A stretch of 37,878 nt of DNA from Bacteroidota bacterium (GTDB taxonomy: Bacteria > Bacteroidota > Bacteroidia > Chitinophagales > LD1). Below, piece after piece: positions 10,401-18,549 of this stretch (its first letter is position 1; every line of letters begins with the position of its first letter). The stretch covers positions 1 through 37,878 of the forward strand of contig JADJZU010000045.1 in NCBI GenBank assembly GCA_016715625.1. Reading direction: 5' to 3'. The translations under genes and the position numbers were made by a program. Below the pieces are notes generated by a model, which worked only from the letters and a program-made list of their open reading frames with translations, made no database searches and was not told where the DNA came from.

Positions 10401-13400
10401 GTAGCAAGTGGCTTTGGTGTGACGGCAAACGCATCTCCGACAGTAAACGCCAGCAATACCGGCCCTTACTGCGTGGGCTACAGCATACAATTGAATGCCA
10501 ACGGTACGAATGTACAGTCGTATAGCTGGAGTGGTGTGAACAGTTTTAGCTCGTCTACACAAAACCCGACTATTGCTAATTCTTCGGCTGTAAACTTTGG
10601 AGCATATAACGTAACCGCTACCAGCAGCGCGGGTTGCACGGCTACTGCTACCACAACAGTTACTTCAAGTGGCAATGCACCTGTACTCAGCTACAGCGGC
10701 AATACCAACTTTACATCACACATTGTTGACCCGCTTTTGGCCTCACCATATACCAACTTTAGATTTGAAGTAAAATATACTGATGCAGATGGAAATCTAC
10801 CGGCAGCCAACTATCCACGGGTCATTATGGATTATGAAGGCAACGGCAACTTCACCGACCCGAGCGATCGCTTGTTTATTATGCAGCAATCCGACCCGGG
10901 AGATGTAAACGTAACAGATGGAAAGATTTACTTCTATGTGGCAACCGGTTTGCCAGTGGGTTTAAATTATCAAACCCGTATTGTGGCGAATGATAACTCT
11001 GCTAGTGCCTGCACAAATACCTTTGGCCCATTTGCAGAGCCGGATGTTTTAGACGATGCCGACATCTTCATCTTTGCCAACGACATAACTTTCAGCGAAA
11101 CGAATCCTGATACGTCCTCGCCACTGCAAGTCTGCGCTACCATCCACAATGAGAGCGATTACCCCGCTTTAAACTTTGTGGTGAAACTCAAAAATCAATA
11201 TGACACACTTGCCAACTATGGCAATATCACTGTGCCCTATTTGGCCGCTCATACTACCACTATGGTTTGTTGGAATATTATCACTCCCAATGAGCCAAGC
11301 TGGAACCCTATGCAAGTGCTGATTGATTACACCGATGTCATCAACGAGCCGAACGAGTTGGATAATCAGGCTATTCGTCCGTTTGTATGTGGCAATTTCA
11401 TTTTGCCCGGAGACATAAAACTGACTGCGCAGGTAAGTCCCCAAACCAGCTATGCCGTGGCTAACAACTGGTTGAGCGTTGGTGGTCGGGCTACGTACCG
11501 CAACACTGCTGTGCCACTGCAAGATCCAAGTGTTGCCGGTGCTACGGTTACCGTGTTTGTGCCCTCTACCGGAGCCACATATTCCACTTATACCAATTCG
11601 CAGGGATACTATAGCTTGGTTTTCCTGGCACCGGTAACTCCCGGTTTGTATGCGGTGCAAGCCAGTATCACCGATTTTACTTTAGATGGTGATACTACAG
11701 CACCGTTCTCACTCAATACACCGCCATGTGCACCTGATTTGAGTCCTTACTTTAGTTTGCCCACTTACACTTTGGTGGCAGGACAAAGCATTACCGGTGC
11801 GCAATATCAAATCAGTAGTGGCGGTTGCGCAAATGTGGGTGTCAATACACTCGCTACCTGGACCTGTAATGGTGCAACTATATCCAGTGGGAGCAACGCG
11901 ACAGCAGCCCCATTCAGCACGGGTGCTACGCAATATTTCAATTTACCAACACTCACTTTCCCAACAGCGGGCAGTTACAACCTTTGTGTAAATGCCGATG
12001 CCGGAAATGCAGTAAGCGAAACAAATGAGAATAATCAATTTTGCCGAGGCATTTCGGTATTACCTGCCTGTACCGATTTAACTGCAGGCGTAAATAATTT
12101 GAATGGCAGCTATCAGCAATGCCAGCCGGCCTCTTTTAGTTTTTCGGTAAATAACAGTGGTGGGGTAGCAGCTGGCAATACCTCGTTTGCACGCTTAGTC
12201 ATAAAGAAGGGAGGGGTGATAGAAGCTGTTTACAGTAATCTGATACCTAACTTGTCGGCACAAAGCGGAACCTCATTTAGCTATACACACAGTTTTGCCA
12301 GTACCGGTGCTTATGATTTAATCTTTAGCGTAGATACTACCAATGTTATCAGCGAATGTAATGAAGGCAACAACCTGGTGGTGACTGCCACCAGCACATA
12401 CGCCTGCGTTTACAAGCCCGATTTAATTGTGCAGGGGTGCAGCAGTTTTAATATCACCCCAGTTGACCCGCTTAATTCGCCCACTTTGGGTTTAACAGCC
12501 GTGATACAAAACAGCGGCAATGCTACGGCCAACGGACCATTTACGGTTCGCTTCAACTTAGCCGGCAACGTGACCAATCATATTTATGCCGGCAACTTGG
12601 TGCCGGGAGCTTCTGCAACGATTAACCTCACCTTGCCTACACCTGTTGCCCCCGGAGGCGACCTGACCGTGACTGCGGATTTCAGCAATGATGTGACCAA
12701 CGAGTGGAACGAAACCAACAACAGCACAACTGTTTCCGCCTGTCATGATTACTGGTTAGGTAACGATTGCCTCTATACCAACGGCAATGATTTCTGGGAG
12801 AAAAACCAGGTTCTGAACCAGCCGTTTAACATGGGCGTATGGTTACGTGCCGCTGGTTTGTTTAAAGCCAGCAGCGTGAAAACAAAGTTTGAAATCAGCG
12901 GGCCAGGTCTTGCTCCCGGTTGGAATGATTTAGGCTTTGCTACTAATACCAACGTGGTGAATTATTGCGGATGTCCGGTGCTGGCACAGTTGCCAACTCC
13001 ATTTGCCTGTCCTGCCATCGGAACTTACTCGGTACGTATGACAGCCGACTATGATGCACAATACGCAGAGTGTAATGAAGGAAATAACGTATTCATCGTT
13101 ACGTTCAACTGCACTAATCTACCTGATTACAGAACGTTGAGCCAATATATCGCTCCATCACTTTTGAACCCCGAACCAAATCAAGCCGTCAATATTTCTA
13201 TCTCTTATGATAACATAGGCGCTTCGAACATTGGCGACAGCATGGAGTTAAAATTGCTGGTAGACGATATAGCTGTGGACTCTGCGCGCGATAAAACACT
13301 TGCGCAAGGCGATCACTGGACCACGATGATGCCGAATACATGGAGTTCACCGATTGTAGGCGTGCATATCCTCCGGGCCATTATTGATGCTAACAACGAG

Positions 13401-14930
13401 GTGCTGGAAAACAATGAAGGAGGAAACAACGAAGCCACGCGTGCTATCATAGTCGGCCAATCGCCCAATCTGCGTTTTGTGCAGATTACCCCCAGCGATT
13501 CTACGCCTAATGTGGGTGATGTGATTACGGTTACAGTTACCATTGCCAACGATGGTGATCAGGATGCCGAAAGCGATATTGTGTTCAAATACGTGAACGA
13601 CAATGGTGACACCGTTCAGATTTACGCGGTCAACAATGAGAACTATCCCAACAACGCCTCCACTACTTTCACCTTCAACTGGACGGTGGCTGATGCTTCC
13701 ACGTTTATTTTTGGTTACATCTTAAATACTTCTCCTGGTGAATACCTGTATGATGACAATATGGGCTACACGCAACTTGGTGCGCTGCAACTCAACTTCA
13801 CTGCTTCGCAGGAAACATGTATAGATGCCAACAACGGTTCGCTAACGGTGCATGTAACCGGTGGTGTGCCCCCTTACTCTTATATCTGGAATAATGGTGG
13901 TGGCGATTCTACCATGGTAGCGGGAAATGGGAATTACACGGTAACCGTGATTGACTTGGAAGGTAACATCGGTAGTGGTGGAGCAGGTATTACTACTGTG
14001 CCTGATGTAACCTATCCGCTCATCGGCAATATGCCAACCAACATCGTATATAATGCTACCAACGGCATTTGTCCGGCTGCTATTTCGTGGGCTTTACCTA
14101 TTGCCAGTGATAATTGTGGGGTGGATACCTTCTACAGTAACATGCAGCCCGGCAGCACTTTCATCGCGGGGCTTACAACTGTCACCTACACAGCCAAAGA
14201 TAAAGCTGGCAATGTGACTACGGCTTCGTTTACGGTTACGGTGAATGCATTGCCATTGGTGTATGCCGGCCCCGATGCCACTATCTGCGGCAACGGAACC
14301 TTAAACGCTCTTGCAGCTCAATGGGGAACCGGTGCATGGAGTGTTGCTACCGGCACCGCTAGTTTCGCGAATATCAATTCGGAAGTTTCATCGGTGAGCA
14401 ATTTATCTGGCAGCACCAACCGACTGGTTTGGAGCATTAGCAACGGAAGTTGCGGTGTGGGAAGCGATACGGTTGTGATTAATCAACCTATTGAGATCTG
14501 CGGTAACAACATTGATGATGATTGCGATGGTGTGGCCGATGAAAGCTGTGCCCCTACTACGCCCGTATGGAACGGCAGTGTGAGCAATGACTGGAGTAAC
14601 CCGCTCAACTGGACACCGAATGTGGTGCCAAGTGGCTGTGCGGTGGATGTAGTGATACCTGACTTACCAGTGGATCCGGTAATCAATGCTCCCGTCAGCA
14701 TTGGTGATGTAACGATTAATGCGAATGCACACCTCACTATCAACAGCACGTTGAGCGTATGCGGTGACTGGCTGGGCGGGGCAGGGGCAAATGCGCTGGT
14801 GGATGGCAACGGTGAACTTACATTGAATGGCAACACCTTGCAGAGCATTGCGGCAAAACCGAATCTATCGTTTTGCGTTAACCAACCCCTTGGGAGCCCC
14901 ATTCAACCCGGCACGGTGGTTGAAGTCTGA
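7458..14930 (+). CDS. Giant T9SS adhesin, uninterrupted N-terminal part (five EYFxDxDPG repeats, Ig-like and CARDB-like repeats)
   Basis: The open frame extends upstream to 7416, but ATG 7458 gives a start followed by a hydrophobic segment ending WGFAQ near 7559, a likely signal peptide. Five repeats of about 215 bp follow, each starting AEYFxDxDPGxGNG (at about 7573, 7785, 8001, 8221 and 8437) and ending RTRxxxGxWSLYEGK, a Bacteroidota-specific module. Next come about nine Ig/PKD-like repeats with GPTTFCxGGSVxLTA and NWSxG signatures (8658-10670), a carboxypeptidase-regulatory-like domain (about 11420-11700), several CARDB-like repeats with NEGNN or NETNN ends (11057-13770), a SprB-like repeat (13795-14000), one HYR domain (14010-14250), a DDDCDGVADE calcium-type loop (14505-14540) and a WxGSxSNDWSNPxNW strand (about 14570). 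The frame stops at 14930 because of clustered indels; the protein continues in the next entry. Role: surface adhesion or gliding-type cargo, by inference. Confidence 0.9.
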   Translation: MATIFSDIIALYRRAIRYFVLMLGTLFFQWGFAQTNFNAAEYFFDNDPGVGSGIPISVTLTADSISISENISTSGLNEGPHTLYIRARTEVIKWSLCEGRTFWVKPSIVYAEYFIDFDPGVGNGISISITGGEDSISFSGGITIPMLSGGNHNLFIRTRDSRGIWSLYEGKPFYVNASSSFEAAEWFIDTDPGIGNGTALSLSGLDSASFNGGITLPVLSGGWHNFFVRTRVQGGAWSLYEGKPFYINSGNTISYAEYFLDNDPGMGAATQMTIAPGIDSISEVQNVNIPLSTPPGYHHLFVRTRTTDGKWSHYEGKQIFVKNSIVAAEYFYDKDPGVGNGSPLTVSATPDSVTVNATGLSIACLDSGTHYLFIRTKDASGNWSLYEHDTLFINQPAPQISATGPTTICAGDSVVMTTNTGTGCNYQWYLNNVAVPLATSHTYTANVGGNYKLVMTTNAVAYTSNEISITLGGGGPAPNISANGPTTFCSGGSVDLTALPNGSLAYLWSTGATTQTISVNASGNYFCTVTDYSGCDAPTSVTVNVNPNPTPGLSPATVTICNGNSATLTATGGTDYLWSNGANTAATSVSPSSATTYIVTVTDANSCTATTSRLVNVNSTPSVSASSTGPYCQGGIIQLNAAGAVGYVWSGVNAFSSTQQNPTRTAAILNAGTYIVTGTDANGCSASASTNVVVNGSTATITPNGPTTFCTGGSVDLTASAGVSWTWSNGDSTQSITVTNTGNYSVTVTDANSCTSSAIQSVTVNALPVASAGHTTPVCDNGSVTLQGGGGTSYSWSGPSFSSAIQNPSINSLSAASHDGTYTVTVTNAAGCSATATTSIVVNANPTAIAGSNSPVCQWNNILFTSSGGSTYNWSGANAFSSSAQNPSRLATAADAGAYTVTVTNASGCSATATTNVTVNTASAWITPGGPTTFCTPGSVTLTANAGSAYNWSTGATTQSITVTNTGSFSVSVTAANGCSSVASGFGVTANASPTVNASNTGPYCVGYSIQLNANGTNVQSYSWSGVNSFSSSTQNPTIANSSAVNFGAYNVTATSSAGCTATATTTVTSSGNAPVLSYSGNTNFTSHIVDPLLASPYTNFRFEVKYTDADGNLPAANYPRVIMDYEGNGNFTDPSDRLFIMQQSDPGDVNVTDGKIYFYVATGLPVGLNYQTRIVANDNSASACTNTFGPFAEPDVLDDADIFIFANDITFSETNPDTSSPLQVCATIHNESDYPALNFVVKLKNQYDTLANYGNITVPYLAAHTTTMVCWNIITPNEPSWNPMQVLIDYTDVINEPNELDNQAIRPFVCGNFILPGDIKLTAQVSPQTSYAVANNWLSVGGRATYRNTAVPLQDPSVAGATVTVFVPSTGATYSTYTNSQGYYSLVFLAPVTPGLYAVQASITDFTLDGDTTAPFSLNTPPCAPDLSPYFSLPTYTLVAGQSITGAQYQISSGGCANVGVNTLATWTCNGATISSGSNATAAPFSTGATQYFNLPTLTFPTAGSYNLCVNADAGNAVSETNENNQFCRGISVLPACTDLTAGVNNLNGSYQQCQPASFSFSVNNSGGVAAGNTSFARLVIKKGGVIEAVYSNLIPNLSAQSGTSFSYTHSFASTGAYDLIFSVDTTNVISECNEGNNLVVTATSTYACVYKPDLIVQGCSSFNITPVDPLNSPTLGLTAVIQNSGNATANGPFTVRFNLAGNVTNHIYAGNLVPGASATINLTLPTPVAPGGDLTVTADFSNDVTNEWNETNNSTTVSACHDYWLGNDCLYTNGNDFWEKNQVLNQPFNMGVWLRAAGLFKASSVKTKFEISGPGLAPGWNDLGFATNTNVVNYCGCPVLAQLPTPFACPAIGTYSVRMTADYDAQYAECNEGNNVFIVTFNCTNLPDYRTLSQYIAPSLLNPEPNQAVNISISYDNIGASNIGDSMELKLLVDDIAVDSARDKTLAQGDHWTTMMPNTWSSPIVGVHILRAIIDANNEVLENNEGGNNEATRAIIVGQSPNLRFVQITPSDSTPNVGDVITVTVTIANDGDQDAESDIVFKYVNDNGDTVQIYAVNNENYPNNASTTFTFNWTVADASTFIFGYILNTSPGEYLYDDNMGYTQLGALQLNFTASQETCIDANNGSLTVHVTGGVPPYSYIWNNGGGDSTMVAGNGNYTVTVIDLEGNIGSGGAGITTVPDVTYPLIGNMPTNIVYNATNGICPAAISWALPIASDNCGVDTFYSNMQPGSTFIAGLTTVTYTAKDKAGNVTTASFTVTVNALPLVYAGPDATICGNGTLNALAAQWGTGAWSVATGTASFANINSEVSSVSNLSGSTNRLVWSISNGSCGVGSDTVVINQPIEICGNNIDDDCDGVADESCAPTTPVWNGSVSNDWSNPLNWTPNVVPSGCAVDVVIPDLPVDPVINAPVSIGDVTINANAHLTINSTLSVCGDWLGGAGANALVDGNGELTLNGNTLQSIAAKPNLSFCVNQPLGSPIQPGTVVEV

Positions 14931-16732
14931 TGACGTGCTGGAACTGCAGCAAGGCAACTTGAACACCACAGGCGGCACCCTTCGCCTGCTGAGCACCGGC
15001 CCCGGCCACTGCGCCAACATCAACGACTTTGGCAGCAACACCGGCACGCTGACCGGTAATGTAACCGCTCAGCGCTATGTAGGCGGAGCAGGCAACGACC
15101 AACACCAGATAGGTGTTCCGGTAGCCACTACGCTCAGCCAACTGGGCGCCAGCGGCACCCCGGGCTTCTATATCCCCTCTGCCAACTGTGACGAAACCCT
15201 GGCCGACCCGAACAGCCCATACGGCACCGTATTCGAGTGGCACGAAAACCGACCCAATTCCCTGCCCTCGCTGGACTGCATCTCAGACGGATGGGAAGTG
15301 AAGAGCCCTGCCGCAGCAGCACAAGCCGCTAGAGGCTACAGCGTCTACTTAAACGGAGGCAGCACCCTGAATGTAACTGGGGCACCGAACTTAGCCGCCA
15401 GCTACAGCCAGAGCGGCACCAACGGAGGCTATAACCTGCCCACCCTGCAAAGCAGTGGCGTATACACCTTTGACGGTTGCAGGTAACTACTCCGGGCAGC
15501 ACGCCTGCCTATACCTTCAGCAAAGCCAACCGAGTGCTGAGCGGCAGCACAGTATTCTACCAGAACGGCAATGCAGAGACACTGGAAGTAGAAGTGAGCG
15601 GCAACGGCTTTATGGACAAAACCCAACTGAGCTTCAATGCACAAAGCACCGACCAGTTCGACAGCGACTTTGACTTAAGAAAACAAAGAAGCAACCTGGG
15701 CCAGCCGACTGTATTTACAGGCGACAACACCTTCCCGTATGCGGTAAACAGCAAAACCGGCATCACTCAAACCGCAACGGTAGACATGGGCTTAATCCCG
15801 GGCGCTAACGGCACCTTCACCTTCACGGTAAATGGTATCAGCAGCTTTGACCCTACCAGCTACATTTATCTGGAAGACAAAGTAACGGGAGCCTACCAAA
15901 ACCTGCGCGACAACAACACTTACACGTTCAGCATGAACAAGACCGAGAACGTGAACCGCTTTGTATTGCACTTTACACCGAAGGCAGAAATCACCGCAGC
16001 CGATGCGAACTGCATCGCCAATGGACAAATAGTAATAGAGCAACCGGGCAGTGCAGTATGGCAGTATGAGGTAGAAAACAGCAACCGCACCAGCAGTGGC
16101 ACAGTTTAAATGCAACAAGTCCTATTACGCTCAGCGTTCCTGCCGGTATTTACACGGTAACCCTGACGGACAACAACGGCTACGTAGTGGTGAAACAAGT
16201 GCAGGTGAGTGGCAGCAGCAGCATTACAGCAGCGGGCAACAGCAGCACACAGATAGCAGAAGTGAATGAAGACATCACGTTTAGCAGCAGCACCGCCAAT
16301 GCACAAACCACCGTATGGAACTTTGGCGATGGCAACACGGCCAGCACGGCAACAGCCACCCACAACTATGCACAGGAAGGCACCTACACCGTTACCTTAA
16401 CCGTAACCAATGCAGATGGCTGCAGCAGCACACTGACGCAGACTATCACTGTGAACAACAAAACCGCGGTGGGCATCAGCAACATCACCAAATCCAACAT
16501 TCGGATGTGGAGCAGTGGCAACAAAGTATTGGTAGACTTCAGCAAGCAGAAAGACGTGCAGGCTGAGATTGTGATTTACGATATTTTGGGTCGTGAGTTA
16601 AGCAAAGAGCCATACACCAAGAGCGGTATCTACAGCAAAGAAGTGCTGAACACCGAAGCTGCTTATGTGATTGTGAAAGTGATGAACGGAGATGAACTAC
16701 TTACCCGCAAGTTGTTCATCGGTAATAGGTAG
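14870..16732 (+). CDS. C-terminal part of the giant adhesin with PKD and T9SS sorting domains, split by frameshifts
   Basis: The protein continues through 14827-15486, 15477-16109 and about 16109-16732, which lie in different frames. Joins are needed at about 14880-14930 (several small shifts), 15477 (a T lost, restoring FDGLQVTT) and 16105 (restoring NATSPITLSVPAG). Content: DDVLELQQGNLNT, the usual segment before 'PVG' modules; a DxDFDLRK region; a PKD domain at about 16270-16460 with WNFGDGN and GTYTVTLTV; and a type A sorting domain with EIVIYDILGREL and the end TRKLFIGNR, stop 16730-16732. These features belong to one cargo protein with the preceding entry, about 3,100 residues in all. 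A terminator follows. The frameshifts may be sequence errors; if real, the adhesin would lack its export signal. Confidence 0.85.
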
Positions 16733-16756
16733 ATGCTTATTCCTAATTGCATTTAC

Positions 16757-16790
16757 AAAATCGCCTCTTTAATCAGAGGCGATTTTTTTT
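16757..16790 (+). terminator. Intrinsic terminator after the giant adhesin
   Basis: Arms AAAATCGCCTCT (16757-16768) and AGAGGCGATTTT (16775-16786) are perfect complements with a 6-base loop, followed by further T to 16790. It lies 25 bases after the adhesin stop. Confidence 0.95.
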
Positions 16791-16849
16791 AATTAGCAGA
16801 GAGGTCGGTTCATCTCATACTATATACCACTAAAATTTATTTTAGCGCC

Positions 16850-17662
16850 ATGACCTCCGCTCAGCTTAAGAATTCTTTTTCGTTTATTGGGGAGATGGAT
16901 AGCGCTGTGCTGCCGTCCACCTTAGAACTTAAGATATGTGCAGGACCTCAGTGGGTTCGCTATTTTGTGGTCAGCAAAACGCATCGGCAGGTATTGTTTT
17001 TTGGCCACTACACCTTACATCACATAAATACCGAGGCAGAACTGGCAGAGCGCGTAATACGCATTTTTGAGAAGGATGAGATTCTGCAACTGAAGTTTGA
17101 TACGGTGCAAATTGCTTATGATGTACCTTATGCACTAGTACCAGAGGAGTTTTCTGCCTTTGTGCAGGAACCAGGACAACTCATTCAGCCCTTTCAGAAC
17201 GGTTTTCATTTGTTGTATTATTCCCCTGGTATTCTATCCGATACTTTTCAACGACTCCTTAGCCGCTCGGAATCCAAACATATAAACACATCTTTTGTGC
17301 ACTTACTTCCCGATGCATTGTATGACAACACAGATAAGCTTTTTGTGAATGTGAGCAGCGACTTTGTGGATGTAGTGCGTTTTGATGCCAATAAACAGCT
17401 GCAGTTGATGAATCGTTATGGATACAAAGACGCCAAAGACTTCATTTACTTCGTTTCGCTTTGTTGTGAAGATTTAAAAATTGACCGGGAAGTTACTGAA
17501 TTGGTTTTGATAGGTGAGGTAGATATCCAGAGTAGAATTTACGATTTGTGTTATCGCTATTTTAGAAACATTTCATTTATCGGCAAGCCTGATCATTTAA
17601 CTTTTGCTAAGGCTTTTGAACTTTTTCCGAAGCACTTGCATTTTAACCTTTACAACTTATAG
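16850..17662 (+). CDS. DUF3822 family protein
   Basis: A 270-residue soluble protein matching the Bacteroidota DUF3822 family in length, in overall pattern (VSKTHRQVLFFGHYTL, YDVPYALVPEEF, ADxLxVNVSSDFVDVVRFDANKQLQLMN in part) and in its place directly before rsmD. No signal peptide or membrane segment is visible. The family has unknown function; its fold has been compared with actin-like ATPases, but no nucleotide-binding residues can be pointed to here. Its stop (17660-17662) is one base before the rsmD start, so the two are translated from one message. A TATTTTAG box at 16838-16845, four bases before ATG, may be the -7 element. Confidence 0.85.
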   Translation: MTSAQLKNSFSFIGEMDSAVLPSTLELKICAGPQWVRYFVVSKTHRQVLFFGHYTLHHINTEAELAERVIRIFEKDEILQLKFDTVQIAYDVPYALVPEEFSAFVQEPGQLIQPFQNGFHLLYYSPGILSDTFQRLLSRSESKHINTSFVHLLPDALYDNTDKLFVNVSSDFVDVVRFDANKQLQLMNRYGYKDAKDFIYFVSLCCEDLKIDREVTELVLIGEVDIQSRIYDLCYRYFRNISFIGKPDHLTFAKAFELFPKHLHFNLYNL

Positions 17663-17663
17663 C

Positions 17664-18209
17664 ATGCGTATAATAGGAGGCCGGCTGAAGGGAGTGCGAT
17701 TTGAACCACCCAAAAACATACCTACTCGCCCCACTACAGACTTTGCGAAAGAAGGATTGTTTAATGTGCTCAACAATTCATTCAATTTCGATAACATAAA
17801 GGTGCTTGATTTATTTGGCGGTACCGGCAGCATTGCTTATGAGTTTGCATCGCGCGGCTGCCAGGACATTACAACGGTTGAGATTTTTCCTAAATGTGCT
17901 TCGTTTATTAAAAAGACGGTAGAGGAACACCAACTAAATGCTATAAAAGTGCTGCAAATGGATGTGTTCGATTTTATCAAAACATCTCATCAGAAGTTCG
18001 ATGTAATATTTGCCGGCCCGCCCTATCCGCTGCCAAACTTGAAATCTATACCTGATTTTATTTTTGAATTTGATTTGGTCGATGGTGAAGGCTGGTTTGT
18101 GTTGGAGCACAATCCAAATCATAATTTTGAAAACCATCCGCATTTCTATCGCAGTAGAAACTATGGCACGACCATTTTTTCTGTTTTTGTAAACAACCCT
18201 GGGCAATAA
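17664..18209 (+). CDS. rsmD: 16S rRNA (guanine-966-N2)-methyltransferase RsmD
   Basis: The ATG at 17664 begins MRIIGGRLKG, the standard RsmD start; an in-frame upstream start at 17604 overlaps the DUF3822 gene and is unlikely. The 181-residue protein has RPTTDFAKEGLFNVL (about residues 22-36) and the SAM-binding loop VLDLFGGTGSIAYEFASRG (about 48-66). It would methylate guanine 966 of 16S rRNA during 30S assembly in the cytoplasm. The catalytic motif IV, normally Asp-Pro-Pro-Tyr or Asn-Pro-Pro-Tyr, reads Gly-Pro-Pro-Tyr here (Gly118, codon 18015-18017, GGC for GAC). One base would restore Asp, so this may be a sequence error or a real loss of function. It is coupled to DUF3822, one base apart. 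Confidence 0.93.
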   Translation: MRIIGGRLKGVRFEPPKNIPTRPTTDFAKEGLFNVLNNSFNFDNIKVLDLFGGTGSIAYEFASRGCQDITTVEIFPKCASFIKKTVEEHQLNAIKVLQMDVFDFIKTSHQKFDVIFAGPPYPLPNLKSIPDFIFEFDLVDGEGWFVLEHNPNHNFENHPHFYRSRNYGTTIFSVFVNNPGQ

Positions 18210-18227
18210 GCTACTATGGTTGTTAAT

Positions 18228-18260
18228 GTTGCTTCTGTATATCAGAAAAATGTAAGTTTG
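18228..18260 (+). promoter_or_regulatory. Bacteroidota-type promoter for the small lipoprotein
   Basis: TAAGTTTG at 18253-18260 matches the TAnnTTTG -7 element exactly. GTTG at 18228-18231 lies 21 bases upstream and differs by one base from the -33 TTTG. The start codon is 27 bases beyond the -7 box. Confidence 0.6.
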
Positions 18261-18287
18261 TTTTTATTAACCAGTTAAATCTCAAGT

Positions 18288-18476
18288 ATGAAAAAAATTA
18301 TCCTTTCGTTTGCCGTATTAGCGCTTATGTTGTCGGTGAATTCATGTAAAAAATGTACCACCTGCACAAAAGCCAGTTCCCCCGATTTGAAGTTTTGTGA
18401 GAACGATTATTCTAGTAAAGACGATTATGATGATGCGGTGGCTTTGGCTACCCTGGGTGGCTACGACTGTAACTAA
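18288..18476 (+). CDS. Small cysteine-rich lipoprotein
   Basis: A 62-residue protein with a lipoprotein signal: hydrophobic residues 4-17, then a VNSC lipobox with Cys20. The mature part (42 residues after the lipid-bearing Cys) is short, acidic in its second half (DYSSKDDYDDAVA), and has four more cysteines at 23, 26, 37 and 61. The KKCTTC start and a closing GGYDC look like a family of tiny Bacteroidota lipoproteins with conserved cysteines, but no function is known to me. The cysteines could form disulfides or bind metal. It has its own promoter and a strong terminator, so it is a single-gene unit. Confidence 0.8.
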   Translation: MKKIILSFAVLALMLSVNSCKKCTTCTKASSPDLKFCENDYSSKDDYDDAVALATLGGYDCN

Positions 18477-18493
18477 CCACATTCTGCCTTCAT

Positions 18494-18526
18494 TAAAAAA
18501 CCTCCGCTGAAAAGCGGAGGTTTTTT
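18494..18526. terminator. Bidirectional terminator between convergent genes
   Basis: CCTCCGCT (18501-18508) pairs with AGCGGAGG (18513-18520) around GAAA, flanked by a six-A tract on the left and six T on the right, so it serves both the small lipoprotein (+) and the beta-helix lipoprotein (-) that ends at 18550. Confidence 0.95.
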
Positions 18527-18549
18527 AATGCCATTTTAAGAAGACGGGA

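Noticed and set aside
17604..17663. Upstream start for rsmD at 17604
   Set aside because: It overlaps the end of DUF3822 in another frame and lacks family similarity; MRIIGGRLKG at 17664 is the standard start.
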